Source of the DNA: Sulfitobacter noctilucae
Lineage (GTDB): Bacteria > Pseudomonadota > Alphaproteobacteria > Rhodobacterales > Rhodobacteraceae
Direction of reading: 5' to 3'
DNA length: 64,000 nt
NCBI RefSeq assembly: GCF_000622365.1
Contig: NZ_JASC01000014.1
Location: 1,240,001 to 1,304,000, forward strand
Positions 56,192-64,000 of the stretch are shown piece by piece. Each line of letters opens with the position of its first letter. Positions within the stretch are counted from its first letter, which is position 1. The notes under the pieces are model-generated. The model saw nothing but the letters and a program-made list of their open reading frames with translations. It was not told the origin of the DNA and made no database searches. A program made the position numbers and the translations under genes.

Positions 56192-56913
56192 CTTGGCCGC
56201 ACGACGCTAAGCAAATAGCCGAACTCATCGCGGTGCGCCCGCCAGCAAGCCGCTTCTTCCTCGGCCTCATCCAGTACAGCAGTCAGATCCGCATCGGCAC
56301 CCGGCCGTAATGCCGCGATTCTCGCGTCGATGGGCCGAAAATACGCCTCCCACGCTGCGTCGGACAGAATTCGCGTTTCCACTGTCTCGTACCCTGCTGC
56401 AGTGATCTGCGCTGCAATGCCTGCCGCATCGGTCATGCCGGGGTATTGCGCCTCCCAAAGCGCCTTTGGTCGTTCAGAGGGGGCATCGGTGAACCAGCAG
56501 ACTTCGGAAAAGGCAACAACGCCCCCCGGCTTCAGAGATTTCCGCCATGCGCGCAGTGCCTGTTCTACGCCCATGAAATAGACCGCGCCGGCGCACCAGA
56601 TCATATCGTAGCTGTTCATGATCCGCGCCATGTCTGCTTGCAGCAGCGTGACGCGGTCGTCCTCGCGCCAGTCGCGCCGCGCCGCTGTCACGAAGGATGC
56701 GGTTTTATCCAATGCGGATACATGGCCCTTCGGGGCCGCCTGTAGCAGTGCCGCAATATCGCCACCCGGACCACAGGCCACATCGGCGATCTGGGCGGTG
56801 GGTGACAGGTTCGCAACCTTTGCCGCCCAAGCCACATCCGCCGCCTCGCCCGGCCCCTCACGGGGCAGATCGCTGTGTAAGGTAAAAAAGGCGGCCATTG
56901 GATCAGAACTCAT
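56188..56913 (-). CDS. Class I SAM-dependent methyltransferase
   Basis: This 241-residue methyltransferase has motif I as IADVACGPGGDIAAL (about residues 42-56), motif II as VSALDKT and a post-motif LLQADMARI. The C-terminal half (DAAWEAYFRPIDARI) matches small-molecule methyltransferases. The substrate is unknown. It overlaps the end of the anchored hydrolase by 11 bases and is coupled to the NDUFAF6-like gene, suggesting a shared task. Confidence 0.85.
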   Translation of the reverse strand: MSSDPMAAFFTLHSDLPREGPGEAADVAWAAKVANLSPTAQIADVACGPGGDIAALLQAAPKGHVSALDKTASFVTAARRDWREDDRVTLLQADMARIMNSYDMIWCAGAVYFMGVEQALRAWRKSLKPGGVVAFSEVCWFTDAPSERPKALWEAQYPGMTDAAGIAAQITAAGYETVETRILSDAAWEAYFRPIDARIAALRPGADADLTAVLDEAEEEAACWRAHRDEFGYLLSVVRPR

Positions 56914-57883
56914 TGAGAAAACCTTCGATGACCGCCGCTGTTTCAGGCGCGTTTACGATATCGAGATGGCCGACCCCGTCGACCAGCACATACTGGCCCT
57001 TGTCGGTGGCACCGGAAAGGCTCGCCTCGTATGCGGTGGCAACGAATGCTTCATCCGCAGTACCGGCAATCAGCACGAACGGTGGCAGTTTGGCTACATC
57101 ACCGAGGTAATCCCCGCGCGGGGCAAAGCCGGTGTTCAGGCGGTAGGAATAGCGGGTGGTCGCCGTATCGCCCAAGGGGCCGTCCAGCACCACCTGTGGC
57201 ATCCGAAACTGCATGATTGTCAGGTGGTTCAGGGCCGTGATCTTGACGGTGTTCAGCATGCTAAGTCCGATGATCCGGCGCAGCAGCGGGTTGGACCAGC
57301 CACCCGCATCGGGCCGCATGGTGGGCGCGTTGTGCTTGAGGAACGGTGCCAACAGCACCGCACCGTCAATCAGGTCGCGATGCACACCGCCTGCAAACCG
57401 AACGACCAGACCGCCGCCTGATGAATGGCCTCCCAGGATAACCTTTTGGCCCGGTTTCGCTTGCGCCGTGATCAGATCGGCCAGATCATCCTCGAACTGG
57501 TCGATATAGTCGATGTCGCCGCGCCGTCCCGGCTGCGTGCCATGACCGCGCAGATCGGGCACCACCACATCTGCAGTCGCACTGAGTTGCCGTGCCAGAC
57601 CGTCAAATTGCATCCCGTGCCAGCCGGAGCCATGCACCAAGACCAGTAGCGGCGCATCGTCTTGCAATGATGGGTAGAACCGCACCTGTACCTCGTAGCC
57701 ATCACGCATGCGAACGCTGCTCAACGCTTGGGGTTCGGGGCGATCAGTGTCCAGCGTGCCGGTGAAATTAAGCCCGTCGCCAGGCGGCAGATCGGTGGGG
57801 CGTTGCGACAGGATCAGGCCCACGGCAATAAGCAGCGTGACGAGTATCGAAGTCCCGACGAATATGAGCACTTTACCGATCAC
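56903..57883 (-). CDS. Membrane-anchored alpha/beta hydrolase
   Basis: This 326-residue protein has an N-terminal membrane helix at about residues 4-27 (VLIFVGTSILVTLLIAVGLI). The serine hydrolase domain has LVHGSGWHG, the nucleophile elbow GGHSSGGGL and the histidine in DGVGHLDIVN. It is a lysophospholipase-like enzyme on the periplasmic face, judged by the anchor. The start overlaps the cimA stop by four bases. The substrate is not predictable. Confidence 0.87.
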   Translation of the reverse strand: MIGKVLIFVGTSILVTLLIAVGLILSQRPTDLPPGDGLNFTGTLDTDRPEPQALSSVRMRDGYEVQVRFYPSLQDDAPLLVLVHGSGWHGMQFDGLARQLSATADVVVPDLRGHGTQPGRRGDIDYIDQFEDDLADLITAQAKPGQKVILGGHSSGGGLVVRFAGGVHRDLIDGAVLLAPFLKHNAPTMRPDAGGWSNPLLRRIIGLSMLNTVKITALNHLTIMQFRMPQVVLDGPLGDTATTRYSYRLNTGFAPRGDYLGDVAKLPPFVLIAGTADEAFVATAYEASLSGATDKGQYVLVDGVGHLDIVNAPETAAVIEGFLNEF

Positions 57884-59505
57884 AGCTCACGCCCCTTCAA
57901 GTCGCGGATCAGTTTCCAGCGGATTGCGTCCAGCAGCGCCTCAAAGCTCGCGTCGACTATGTTTGCACTGACGCCCACGGTGGACCAGCGCTGCCCCTGC
58001 CCGTCCTCGCTGTCGATGATGACGCGGGTCACGGCCTCGGTGCCGCCTTGGGTGATGCGCACTTTGAAGTCGACCAGCCGCATGTCCTCGATCAGCGCGG
58101 AATACTGACCAAGATCCTTGGCCAGTGCCTTGGCCAGCGCGTTCACCGGGCCACGGTCACTGCCTGCTTCGTCCATGCTTTCGCTGACGGACTGGCGCTT
58201 TTCACCATCGACTTTGACCACGACCACCGCCTCGGACAGACTGACCATCTGGTCGTATTTGTTTTTGCGGCGCTCCACGGTGACGCGGTATCGTTTGACC
58301 TCGAAATACTGGGTTAACTGCCCCAGCACCTCGCGGGCCAGCAGTTCAAAGCTCGCCTGCGCGGTGTCATAGGCATAGCCCTCCGCTTCGCGTTCCTTGA
58401 CCCGCTGCAAAATCTCGCCCAGCGCCGGATCGTCCTTGGCCACTGCCAGCCCCGCTTCGGTCAGGCGTTTGCGCAGATTAGACTGTCCGGCCTGATTGGA
58501 CATCGGGATGATGCGGGCATTGCCGACCAAGGCGGGGTCGATGTGTTCATAGGTTGTGGGATCTTTGGCAATGGCGCTGGCATGCAGACCGGCTTTATGC
58601 GCAAAAGCCGATGCGCCCACGAACCCCGCCTGTTTCTGCGGCACGCGATTGAGGATTTCATCCAGCATCCGGCTGGTGCGTGTCAGCCCTTTCAGAGCGT
58701 CTTGCGTAATGCCGGTTTCATAGCGGCTGGCATAGGGTTCTTTCAGCAGCAGGATCGGGATCAGCGCTGTCAGATTGGCATTGCCACAGCGTTCGCCCAA
58801 GCCGTTCAGCGTTCCTTGAAGCTGCCGCGCTCCTGCGTCGATGGCCGCCAGCGTGCAGGCGACCGCATTTTCGGTGTCGTCGTGGGTGTGGATGCCCAGA
58901 TGATCGCCGGGAATACCTGCGGCAATCACCTCAGCCGTAATCGCGCCTACCTCTGCAGGCAGCGTCCCGCCGTTGGTGTCGCAAAGCACGATCCAGCGCG
59001 CGCCCGCCTCGTACACAGTTTTCAGGCAGGACAGAGTATACTCAGGATTGGCCTTGTAGCCGTCAAAGAAATGCTCCGCATCAAACAGCGCCTCGCGCCC
59101 GCTTGCCACCAAATGCGCCACGCTTTCGCGCAACAGGGTGAGGTTTTCCTCCAGCGTAATACCCAGCGCAGTGGTGACGTGGAATTCATGGGTCTTGCCC
59201 ACGATACAGACCGACGCCGTGCCCGCATTCAACACAGCAGCCAGCACATCGTCGTTCTGCGCCGAAATGCCGGGGCGTTTCGTCATGCCAAAGGCGGTCA
59301 GCTTGGCGCGGGTTGCGGGTGCCGCATCAAAAAAGGCATTATCGGTAGGGTTCGCCCCCGGCCAACCGCCTTCAATGTAGTCCACGCCGAGTTGGTCAAG
59401 CGCCACCGCGATCTGCTGCTTTTCCTCGGTCGAGAATTGCACGCCTTGCGTTTGCTGCCCGTCACGCAGAGTTGTGTCATAGAGGTAAAGGCGCTCTTTG
59501 CTCAT
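57880..59505 (-). CDS. cimA: (R)-citramalate synthase
   Basis: This 541-residue enzyme condenses acetyl-CoA and pyruvate to citramalate, the threonine-independent route to isoleucine. The N-terminal TIM barrel has LYDTTLRDGQQTQGVQFS, then HTHDDTENAVA and NGLGERCGNANL. The last about 130 residues form the LeuA-type regulatory dimer domain. Citramalate is preferred over isopropylmalate synthase because of the DTTLRDGQQ-type start and overall length. ATG 59505 replaces a longer unsupported frame. Confidence 0.9.
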   Translation of the reverse strand: MSKERLYLYDTTLRDGQQTQGVQFSTEEKQQIAVALDQLGVDYIEGGWPGANPTDNAFFDAAPATRAKLTAFGMTKRPGISAQNDDVLAAVLNAGTASVCIVGKTHEFHVTTALGITLEENLTLLRESVAHLVASGREALFDAEHFFDGYKANPEYTLSCLKTVYEAGARWIVLCDTNGGTLPAEVGAITAEVIAAGIPGDHLGIHTHDDTENAVACTLAAIDAGARQLQGTLNGLGERCGNANLTALIPILLLKEPYASRYETGITQDALKGLTRTSRMLDEILNRVPQKQAGFVGASAFAHKAGLHASAIAKDPTTYEHIDPALVGNARIIPMSNQAGQSNLRKRLTEAGLAVAKDDPALGEILQRVKEREAEGYAYDTAQASFELLAREVLGQLTQYFEVKRYRVTVERRKNKYDQMVSLSEAVVVVKVDGEKRQSVSESMDEAGSDRGPVNALAKALAKDLGQYSALIEDMRLVDFKVRITQGGTEAVTRVIIDSEDGQGQRWSTVGVSANIVDASFEALLDAIRWKLIRDLKGREL

Positions 59506-59551
59506 ACATCCCTCCCGGCGGCGGGGTAGGACTGAACTTGTTGCGGCCCGT

Positions 59552-60940
59552 TCACAGCACACCCTCCAGCGCTGCGCGGTCAAATCCAGCTGGCGCGGTC
59601 AGCTTCACGCCATCCTTGCTCATCTGCACCTCAATGCCCAGCGCGATAAGCGCGGTCTTGATCCGGTCCACTTCGGAGAAATCCTTGGTCTCCATGGCTG
59701 TCACCCGCGCATCGCTCAGGAAGGCCTCAACGTCTGTCAGATCGAAAGCCTGCTCCACCGCCCAATCGGGAATCTTGCTGTCCAGCAGCCCCAGCAAGGC
59801 CAGTGAACCGCGCAGGCCAGCGATGTCATTCTCGGCACTCAGGCGGTGACATTCCGTCAACACCCCATGCGTGTTCAGATCATCGCCCAAAAGCGTCAGA
59901 ACGCTTTCAGGCGGGGTTCCGGTCTCTAGACCTGCCACCTGCGTATACCATTTGCGCAGGGTCTTTTCCGCCTCCTCGCGCTTCTTTTCGGTCCAGTCCA
60001 TCGGTTTGCGGTAATGCGTGCTGAGCATGACAAAGCGCATCACCTCGCCCGGCACGCCCTGATCCAGCAGGTCGCGCACGGTAAAAAAGTTGCCGAGTGA
60101 TTTGGACATCTTCTTGCCCTCGACCTGCAACATCTCGTTGTGCAACCAGACGTTGGCAAAGCTGTGCCCCGCGCAGGTCGATTGCGCTATTTCATTCTCG
60201 TGGTGCGGAAAGGTCAGATCGTTGCCACCGCCGTGAATGTCGAAGGCCGTGCCAAGCAACTCATGCGCCATGGCGGAGCATTCGATGTGCCAACCGGGGC
60301 GGCCTCTGCCCCACGGGCTGTCCCAGCCGGGCAAGTCATCGGGCGAAGGTTTCCACAGGACAAAATCCATAGGGTTGCGCTTGTAGGGGGCCACCTCGAC
60401 CCGCGCACCTGCGATCATGTCGTCAACAGTGCGGCCCGACAAAGCGCCGTAGTCCTTGTAGCTGTCCACAGCAAAAAGCGCGTGACCCTCAGCGGCATAG
60501 GCATGGCCCGATGCGATCAACTGCTCGATCATGGCGATCATCTGGGCAATGTACTGCGTGGCGCGGGGTTCCTGCGTGGGGCGCAGCGCCCCTACGGCGT
60601 CCATATCCTCGTGATACCAGGCGATCGTCTCGTCCGCGCGCTCTGAGATCAACTGTTCAAGCGTGCCTTCCGCCCCGGCCGCCTTGCGCTTTTGCGCGGT
60701 CTCGTTGATGCGGTCGTCTACATCGGTGAAATTGCGCACGTAAGTAACGTGATCCGGCCCATAGACATGCCGCAACAGACGGTAAAGCACGTCAAACACA
60801 ATCACAGGCCGCGCATTGCCCAGATGCGCCCGGTCATAGACTGTCGGACCACAGACATACATCCGCACATCATCCTTGGAAATCGGAGTGAAACCCTCTT
60901 TCCGGCGGGTCTTTGTGTTGGTCAGTCTGATCGGCGTCAT
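59552..60940 (-). CDS. cysS: Cysteinyl-tRNA synthetase
   Basis: This 462-residue class I synthetase has zinc-binding cysteine and HIGH motif in [17 protein letters not shown] (about residues 27-43). Further zinc ligands lie in WHIECSAM and the HHENE stretch ([11 protein letters not shown]). The KMSKS motif is [12 protein letters not shown] 60940 matches the conserved N-terminus; a TTG six codons upstream is possible. It is 46 bases upstream of cimA on the same strand. Confidence 0.97.
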   Translation of the reverse strand: MTPIRLTNTKTRRKEGFTPISKDDVRMYVCGPTVYDRAHLGNARPVIVFDVLYRLLRHVYGPDHVTYVRNFTDVDDRINETAQKRKAAGAEGTLEQLISERADETIAWYHEDMDAVGALRPTQEPRATQYIAQMIAMIEQLIASGHAYAAEGHALFAVDSYKDYGALSGRTVDDMIAGARVEVAPYKRNPMDFVLWKPSPDDLPGWDSPWGRGRPGWHIECSAMAHELLGTAFDIHGGGNDLTFPHHENEIAQSTCAGHSFANVWLHNEMLQVEGKKMSKSLGNFFTVRDLLDQGVPGEVMRFVMLSTHYRKPMDWTEKKREEAEKTLRKWYTQVAGLETGTPPESVLTLLGDDLNTHGVLTECHRLSAENDIAGLRGSLALLGLLDSKIPDWAVEQAFDLTDVEAFLSDARVTAMETKDFSEVDRIKTALIALGIEVQMSKDGVKLTAPAGFDRAALEGVL

Positions 60941-61001
60941 GGCGTCTTCCTTGCGCAAAGCTGGCGCGGGCTTGCCACATATCTATCAGGATGAAAACGA
61001 C

Positions 61002-61085
61002 ATGAAGGACGACCCGCGAGATAATTCTCAGCCGGAAATGGGACAAATATTCGTACACATCATCTGGGTCATGGCGTTTTGGTAG
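61002..61085 (+). CDS. Candidate 27-residue membrane micropeptide
   Basis: ATG 61002 has AGGA twelve bases upstream and opens a 27-codon frame in the divergent cysS/aminotransferase gap. The product is charged and polar at first (MKDDPRDNSQPEMG) and then strongly hydrophobic and aromatic (QIFVHIIWVMAFW). That would be a possible tail-anchored micropeptide or a leader peptide. There is no family support. The frame also continues upstream antisense to cysS. Confidence 0.2.
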   Translation: MKDDPRDNSQPEMGQIFVHIIWVMAFW

Positions 61086-61171
61086 CCTGCCCAAGGCTGA
61101 GCGGTCAACAGTTGATTGACAATTGCAGGTCGCTCTGCGCCCCTGCGCCCAATTTGGTAAGGAGCAAGGTC

Positions 61172-62350
61172 ATGCAAGCATCACAGCGGATTGGGAACAT
61201 TCTGGGCGGTGGGTCAGATGGATGGGACGTATTCAACAAAGCCCGTGCCATGATGGCTGTTGGCACGCCGGTGACCGAACTGACCATCGGGGAGCATGAC
61301 ATCCGAACCGCAGCCCCGATCCTTCAGGACATGCACCGTGCAGCGCTGGCAGGGCACACTGGCTATGCCGCCATTCCGGGGGTGCAGGCGCTGCGCGAGG
61401 CCGTCGCGGCCCGGATACAGGCGCGGACTGGTATTGAGACAAAGCCGGAGAACGTGATGATCACACCGGGCGGTCAATCCGCGCTTTTCGCCAGCCATAT
61501 CGCAGCCTGCGACCCTGGCGACCGGGCGCTCTATATTGATCCGTTCTATGCCACCTACCCCGGTACCATCCGGGGTGCCGGTGCCGAACCGGTCTGTGTG
61601 CAGGCCCATGCAGCAGATGCCTTTCAACCGCGCAGTGCCGACATCGCTGCTGCAGCAGAAGGTGCCAAAAGCCTGCTAATCAATACGCCCAATAATCCGA
61701 CCGGGATTGTCTATTCCCGCGCCACACTAGATGGCATCGCAGAGGTCTGCAAAGACCACGACCTTTGGCTGATCTCGGACGAGGTTTACGACACCCAGGT
61801 TTGGGAGGGCGAACACCTGTCGCCCCGCGCCTTGCCTGACATGGCCGAACGGACGCTGGTTGTCGGTTCCATGTCGAAATCCCACGCTATGACCGGTTCG
61901 CGCATCGGCTGGATCGTGGGCCCCGAGCCGATGATCGATGATCTGATCAACCTCGCGACCCATACGACCTACGGCGTGCCAGGCTTTATTCAGGACGCTG
62001 CTCTCTTTGCACTGCGCCAAGGCGACGCCTTCGAAGCCGAAATTGCAGAGCCGTTCCGCCGCCGCCTTGCCCTTGCTTACAAAGTGTTGGCCGGTCAGAA
62101 CGCTGTGAGCGCTGTGCCTGCGCAGGGTGCCATGTATCTGATGCTGGATATTCGCAGCACCGGCATGAGCGGCGAGGAATTTGCGCTTGCCCTACTTGAT
62201 GCGCACCACATTGCCGTAATGCCGGGCGAAAGCTTTGGACAGGCCGCCGCGGGTCATCTGCGCGTTGCTATGACGGTCGATGATGCCGCGTTCGAAGCGG
62301 CGGTGAAGACGCTTTGCGACTTCGCCGCTGGTCTTCAGACGAAAGCCTGA
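61172..62350 (+). CDS. PLP-dependent aminotransferase (fold type I)
   Basis: This 392-residue enzyme has the AspC/MalY-like aminotransferase class I/II fold. Key residues are NTPNNPTG, SDEVYDTQVW (Asp to pyridine nitrogen, Tyr to the PLP oxygen), SMSKSHAMTGSRIGW (Schiff-base lysine) and RVAMTVDD-type arginine near the C-terminus. AAGGAG lies 11 bases before ATG 61172. The amino donor is not predictable; aspartate or aromatic amino acids are candidates. Confidence 0.9.
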   Translation: MQASQRIGNILGGGSDGWDVFNKARAMMAVGTPVTELTIGEHDIRTAAPILQDMHRAALAGHTGYAAIPGVQALREAVAARIQARTGIETKPENVMITPGGQSALFASHIAACDPGDRALYIDPFYATYPGTIRGAGAEPVCVQAHAADAFQPRSADIAAAAEGAKSLLINTPNNPTGIVYSRATLDGIAEVCKDHDLWLISDEVYDTQVWEGEHLSPRALPDMAERTLVVGSMSKSHAMTGSRIGWIVGPEPMIDDLINLATHTTYGVPGFIQDAALFALRQGDAFEAEIAEPFRRRLALAYKVLAGQNAVSAVPAQGAMYLMLDIRSTGMSGEEFALALLDAHHIAVMPGESFGQAAAGHLRVAMTVDDAAFEAAVKTLCDFAAGLQTKA

Positions 62351-62354
62351 ACCC

Positions 62355-62391
62355 AAAGAAAAAGGCCGCTGCGCTGTTGCGCAACGGCCTT
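62355..62391 (-). terminator. Rho-independent terminator of the beta-barrel gene
   Basis: AAGGCCG pairs with CGGCCTT, and TGCGC pairs with GCGCA inside the same stem, around a short loop. On the minus strand the stem is followed by a T-rich run (TTTTCTTT). It lies 26 bases after the outer-membrane protein stop and 4 bases past the convergent aminotransferase stop. It may work in both directions, though the plus side has only TGTTGTCT. Confidence 0.75.
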
Positions 62392-62417
62392 GTTGTCTAA
62401 TCTCAACGAAGCGGAGA

Positions 62418-63011
62418 TCAGAAGCGGAGTGAACCGCGCACGTTGAATGTTGTCGCATCCACATCTGCACCCGACACGTCACCGATGTCGTTGAACTGGT
62501 GGTGCAGTACTTCGGCACCGACCATGTAGCGGTCAGAGATCTTGTAAGAGACGCCGACACCTGCAAATGCACCGTCTTCGCTGTCACCGGAGACTTCTGC
62601 TGCTGCATAGCCTGCTGTTGCGTAGACCAGTGTGTTGCCGAGGTCGTAGCCGCCTTTCAGTTTCAAGCGAGCAACAGATTCAAGCTCTGCCAGACCGTCA
62701 TTCAATTCGACGTCTGTTTTGTCATAGTCGACTTCACCGCCGACGACCCAATCACCGAAATCATAGTCATAACCGGCGTGGAAACCGTAGCTGCCGTTGT
62801 CACCGTCCAGATCATCGGGACCGTCTACGTCAGCATAGCCCAACTGCAGACCAGTGTAGAAGCCGGTCCAATCACCGCTTACCACCATCGGGGCAGGCTC
62901 AATGACCGGTGTTTCTACAACTGGATCAGCCAGGCTGCCCGCATATACGGCACCGCCAAAGGATGTTGTTGCAATCACGCCAAGGGCGGTGAGTGTTTTG
63001 TAATGTGTCAT
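62418..63011 (-). CDS. Small outer-membrane beta-barrel protein
   Basis: This 197-residue protein has a signal peptide (about 1-24, ending AVYAGS). A short proline-rich segment follows (PVVETPVIEPAPMV), then an eight-stranded-type barrel of about 150 residues with alternating GFYTGLQLGYADVD-like strands. It ends in F (RGSLRF), the typical outer-membrane sorting signal. The fold matches the OmpA/Omp25-like porin family of alphaproteobacteria. AGGAG precedes ATG 63011, and a strong terminator follows. Confidence 0.88.
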   Translation of the reverse strand: MTHYKTLTALGVIATTSFGGAVYAGSLADPVVETPVIEPAPMVVSGDWTGFYTGLQLGYADVDGPDDLDGDNGSYGFHAGYDYDFGDWVVGGEVDYDKTDVELNDGLAELESVARLKLKGGYDLGNTLVYATAGYAAAEVSGDSEDGAFAGVGVSYKISDRYMVGAEVLHHQFNDIGDVSGADVDATTFNVRGSLRF

Positions 63012-63437
63012 AAGGTCTGCTCCTGTTTTTACCATTTGACTGTCGGGCAGCACTGCGATGTGCGGCCCTCATAGCGAAGTAATGCGAGAGATAGGTATTA
63101 GGTTCCGAATGCAAAGGGATCGAGTTTTCGATGGGCCAATTTTTGCGAAGCCATCATTTAATCGGCAGGAACCAGCCGACATCAAAGCGCGAAAAGCCCT
63201 TGTTTTGCTGCACTTGCATCCGTCGCAAACAGACGACCGTGGCGTAAATGGAACAGAACGGACCCTATCTGCCCGACACTATGGAACCAAAGGAACACTT
63301 GATGACGCCAGACATCTGCATCATTCGAAGGGTCAGCCGCACGATTGGCGCGGACCGAGGTCTTGCGGCACGGGGCAGACCGGAACGGCTTTGAAACCGC
63401 ACTTTTTCTATTTTCAATTTTGAACCGGATCCGACCC
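63012..63437. other. 426-base gap before the MttB-family gene
   Basis: This region holds the promoter of the beta-barrel gene and the leader of the methyltransferase gene. I find no convincing gene. The only small frame with a ribosome binding site is 63302-63394 (AAAGGA before the ATG), encoding a 30-residue Arg-rich peptide without family support. An A/T-rich run lies at 63400-63425. No clear promoter pair, tRNA or repeat is seen. Confidence 0.5.
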
Positions 63438-64000
63438 ATGACAGATCAAACCCCAATCCGCAGCGGTGGCCGTGCCGCCCGGCGCGCGGCCCGTGCCGCC
63501 CCCCTTGCCGATCATATGCGGCCTATCCGCCCAGGCATGACCGGCGGTCGCTTCAATCCTCTGAGCGATATAGATGTGCAGGCGATCCATACTGCCGCCC
63601 TTGAAGCGCTGGAAACCATCGGCTTGGCTGATGCGCCACCTTCTGGTGTGGCGTATCTGACAGGCGCAGGGGCCGTTCAAGGCACGGACGGCCGCATCCG
63701 CTTTCCCAGCGCGCTGGTGGAAGACACGATTGCGCGTGCCAACCGCTCCGTCACGCTGTGCGCCCGCGACCCTGCATATGACCTGGACCTGTCCGGCAGC
63801 CGGGTGCATTACGGCACTGCTGGCGCGGCTGTGCATCTGGTAGACGTCGCAGACAACAGCTACCGCGAATGTGGCGTGCAGGATCTGCACGATGCGGCCC
63901 GGATTGCAGACCGGCTGGACAACATCCATTTCCTGCAACGGCCCATGGTCTGCCGCGACATCCCTGACAACCGCGAGATGGACCTCAATTCGATCTATGC
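63438..64000 (+). CDS. Trimethylamine methyltransferase (MttB) family protein, 5' part
   Basis: The first 187 residues are visible; the gene runs off the window. The N-terminus is Arg-rich (RSGGRAARRAARAA). The MttB-family TIM-barrel entry follows, with AIHTAALEALETIGLADAP, GRIRFPSALVEDTIARA and YGTAGAAVHLVDV. Family members transfer a methyl group from trimethylamine, glycine betaine or other quaternary amines to a corrinoid protein. Most roseobacter members lack pyrrolysine, but that site is beyond the window. The true substrate is open. Confidence 0.88.
   Translation, partial: MTDQTPIRSGGRAARRAARAAPLADHMRPIRPGMTGGRFNPLSDIDVQAIHTAALEALETIGLADAPPSGVAYLTGAGAVQGTDGRIRFPSALVEDTIARANRSVTLCARDPAYDLDLSGSRVHYGTAGAAVHLVDVADNSYRECGVQDLHDAARIADRLDNIHFLQRPMVCRDIPDNREMDLNSIY

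Noticed and set aside
63058-63423. 121-codon plus-strand frame before the MttB-family gene
   Set aside because: Its composition is unlike neighbouring genes, it has no ribosome binding site, and it overlaps the likely promoter region of the beta-barrel gene.

Overview
The window is a gene-dense chromosomal segment of an alphaproteobacterium, most likely a marine Rhodobacterales (Roseobacter group). The evidence is the GC-rich coding sequence, the order lptF-lptG-lptD-surA-pdxA-rsmA, a DUF4167 gene beside prfA-prmC, the cluster yceD-rpmF-plsX-fabH-ihfA-merR, the double-length dCTP deaminase next to tRNA-Pro, a full CtrA-type box, and an MttB-family methyltransferase gene at the right edge. Nearly everything is vertically inherited housekeeping DNA. 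No insertion sequence, prophage, CRISPR array or integrase is visible.

Layout. 1-2.6 kb: a membrane-anchored retropepsin-like protease, then pepA and holC on the minus strand. 2.7-10.8 kb: a plus-strand chain with stop/start overlaps, covering LPS transport (lptF, lptG, lptD), outer-membrane protein folding (surA), vitamin B6 synthesis (pdxA), 16S rRNA dimethylation (rsmA) and a lipoprotein with a Cys-His-Asp triad. 10.8-14.3 kb: DUF4167, prmC-prfA, and two small envelope proteins. 14.3-17.4 kb: an M20 amidohydrolase followed by agmatinase and guanidinobutyrase, a probable guanidino-compound degradation operon. 17.5-28.9 kb: mazG, a nucleoside hydrolase, a GNAT, selO, two EamA transporters, a DUF533-like protein, rhlE, a Fur-family regulator, eno, another GNAT and a desaturase. 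28.9-36 kb: anmK, tyrS, an acyltransferase behind a CtrA box, an ABC-F ATPase, an OlsB-like acyltransferase and a BamE-like lipoprotein.

35.4-40.3 kb: the ribosome/fatty-acid cluster yceD-rpmF-plsX-fabH-ihfA-merR, ending at tRNA-Pro(GGG). 40.3-48.3 kb: dcd, then a minus-strand chain dgt-argS-SPOR-nagZ-scpA-scpB that combines nucleotide, peptidoglycan and chromosome-segregation functions. 48.4-50.1 kb: an A-type Fe-S carrier, then the most unusual locus here. This is a 91-residue acidic Ser/Thr-rich peptide made of exact 20-residue repeats, a perfect 11-bp intercistronic hairpin, and a 362-residue unrecognised protein on the same strand. 50.5-57.9 kb: DNA repair (xth, alkA), HNH nuclease, esterase, cobK, an MFS transporter, an NDUFAF6-like prenyl-synthase-fold protein, a methyltransferase and an anchored hydrolase. 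57.9-64 kb: cimA, cysS, an aminotransferase, a small beta-barrel and the truncated mttB homologue.

Many start codons were placed by Shine-Dalgarno position, conserved N-termini or stop/start overlap rather than by the longest open frame. Family assignments rest on recalled motifs only; no searches were run.
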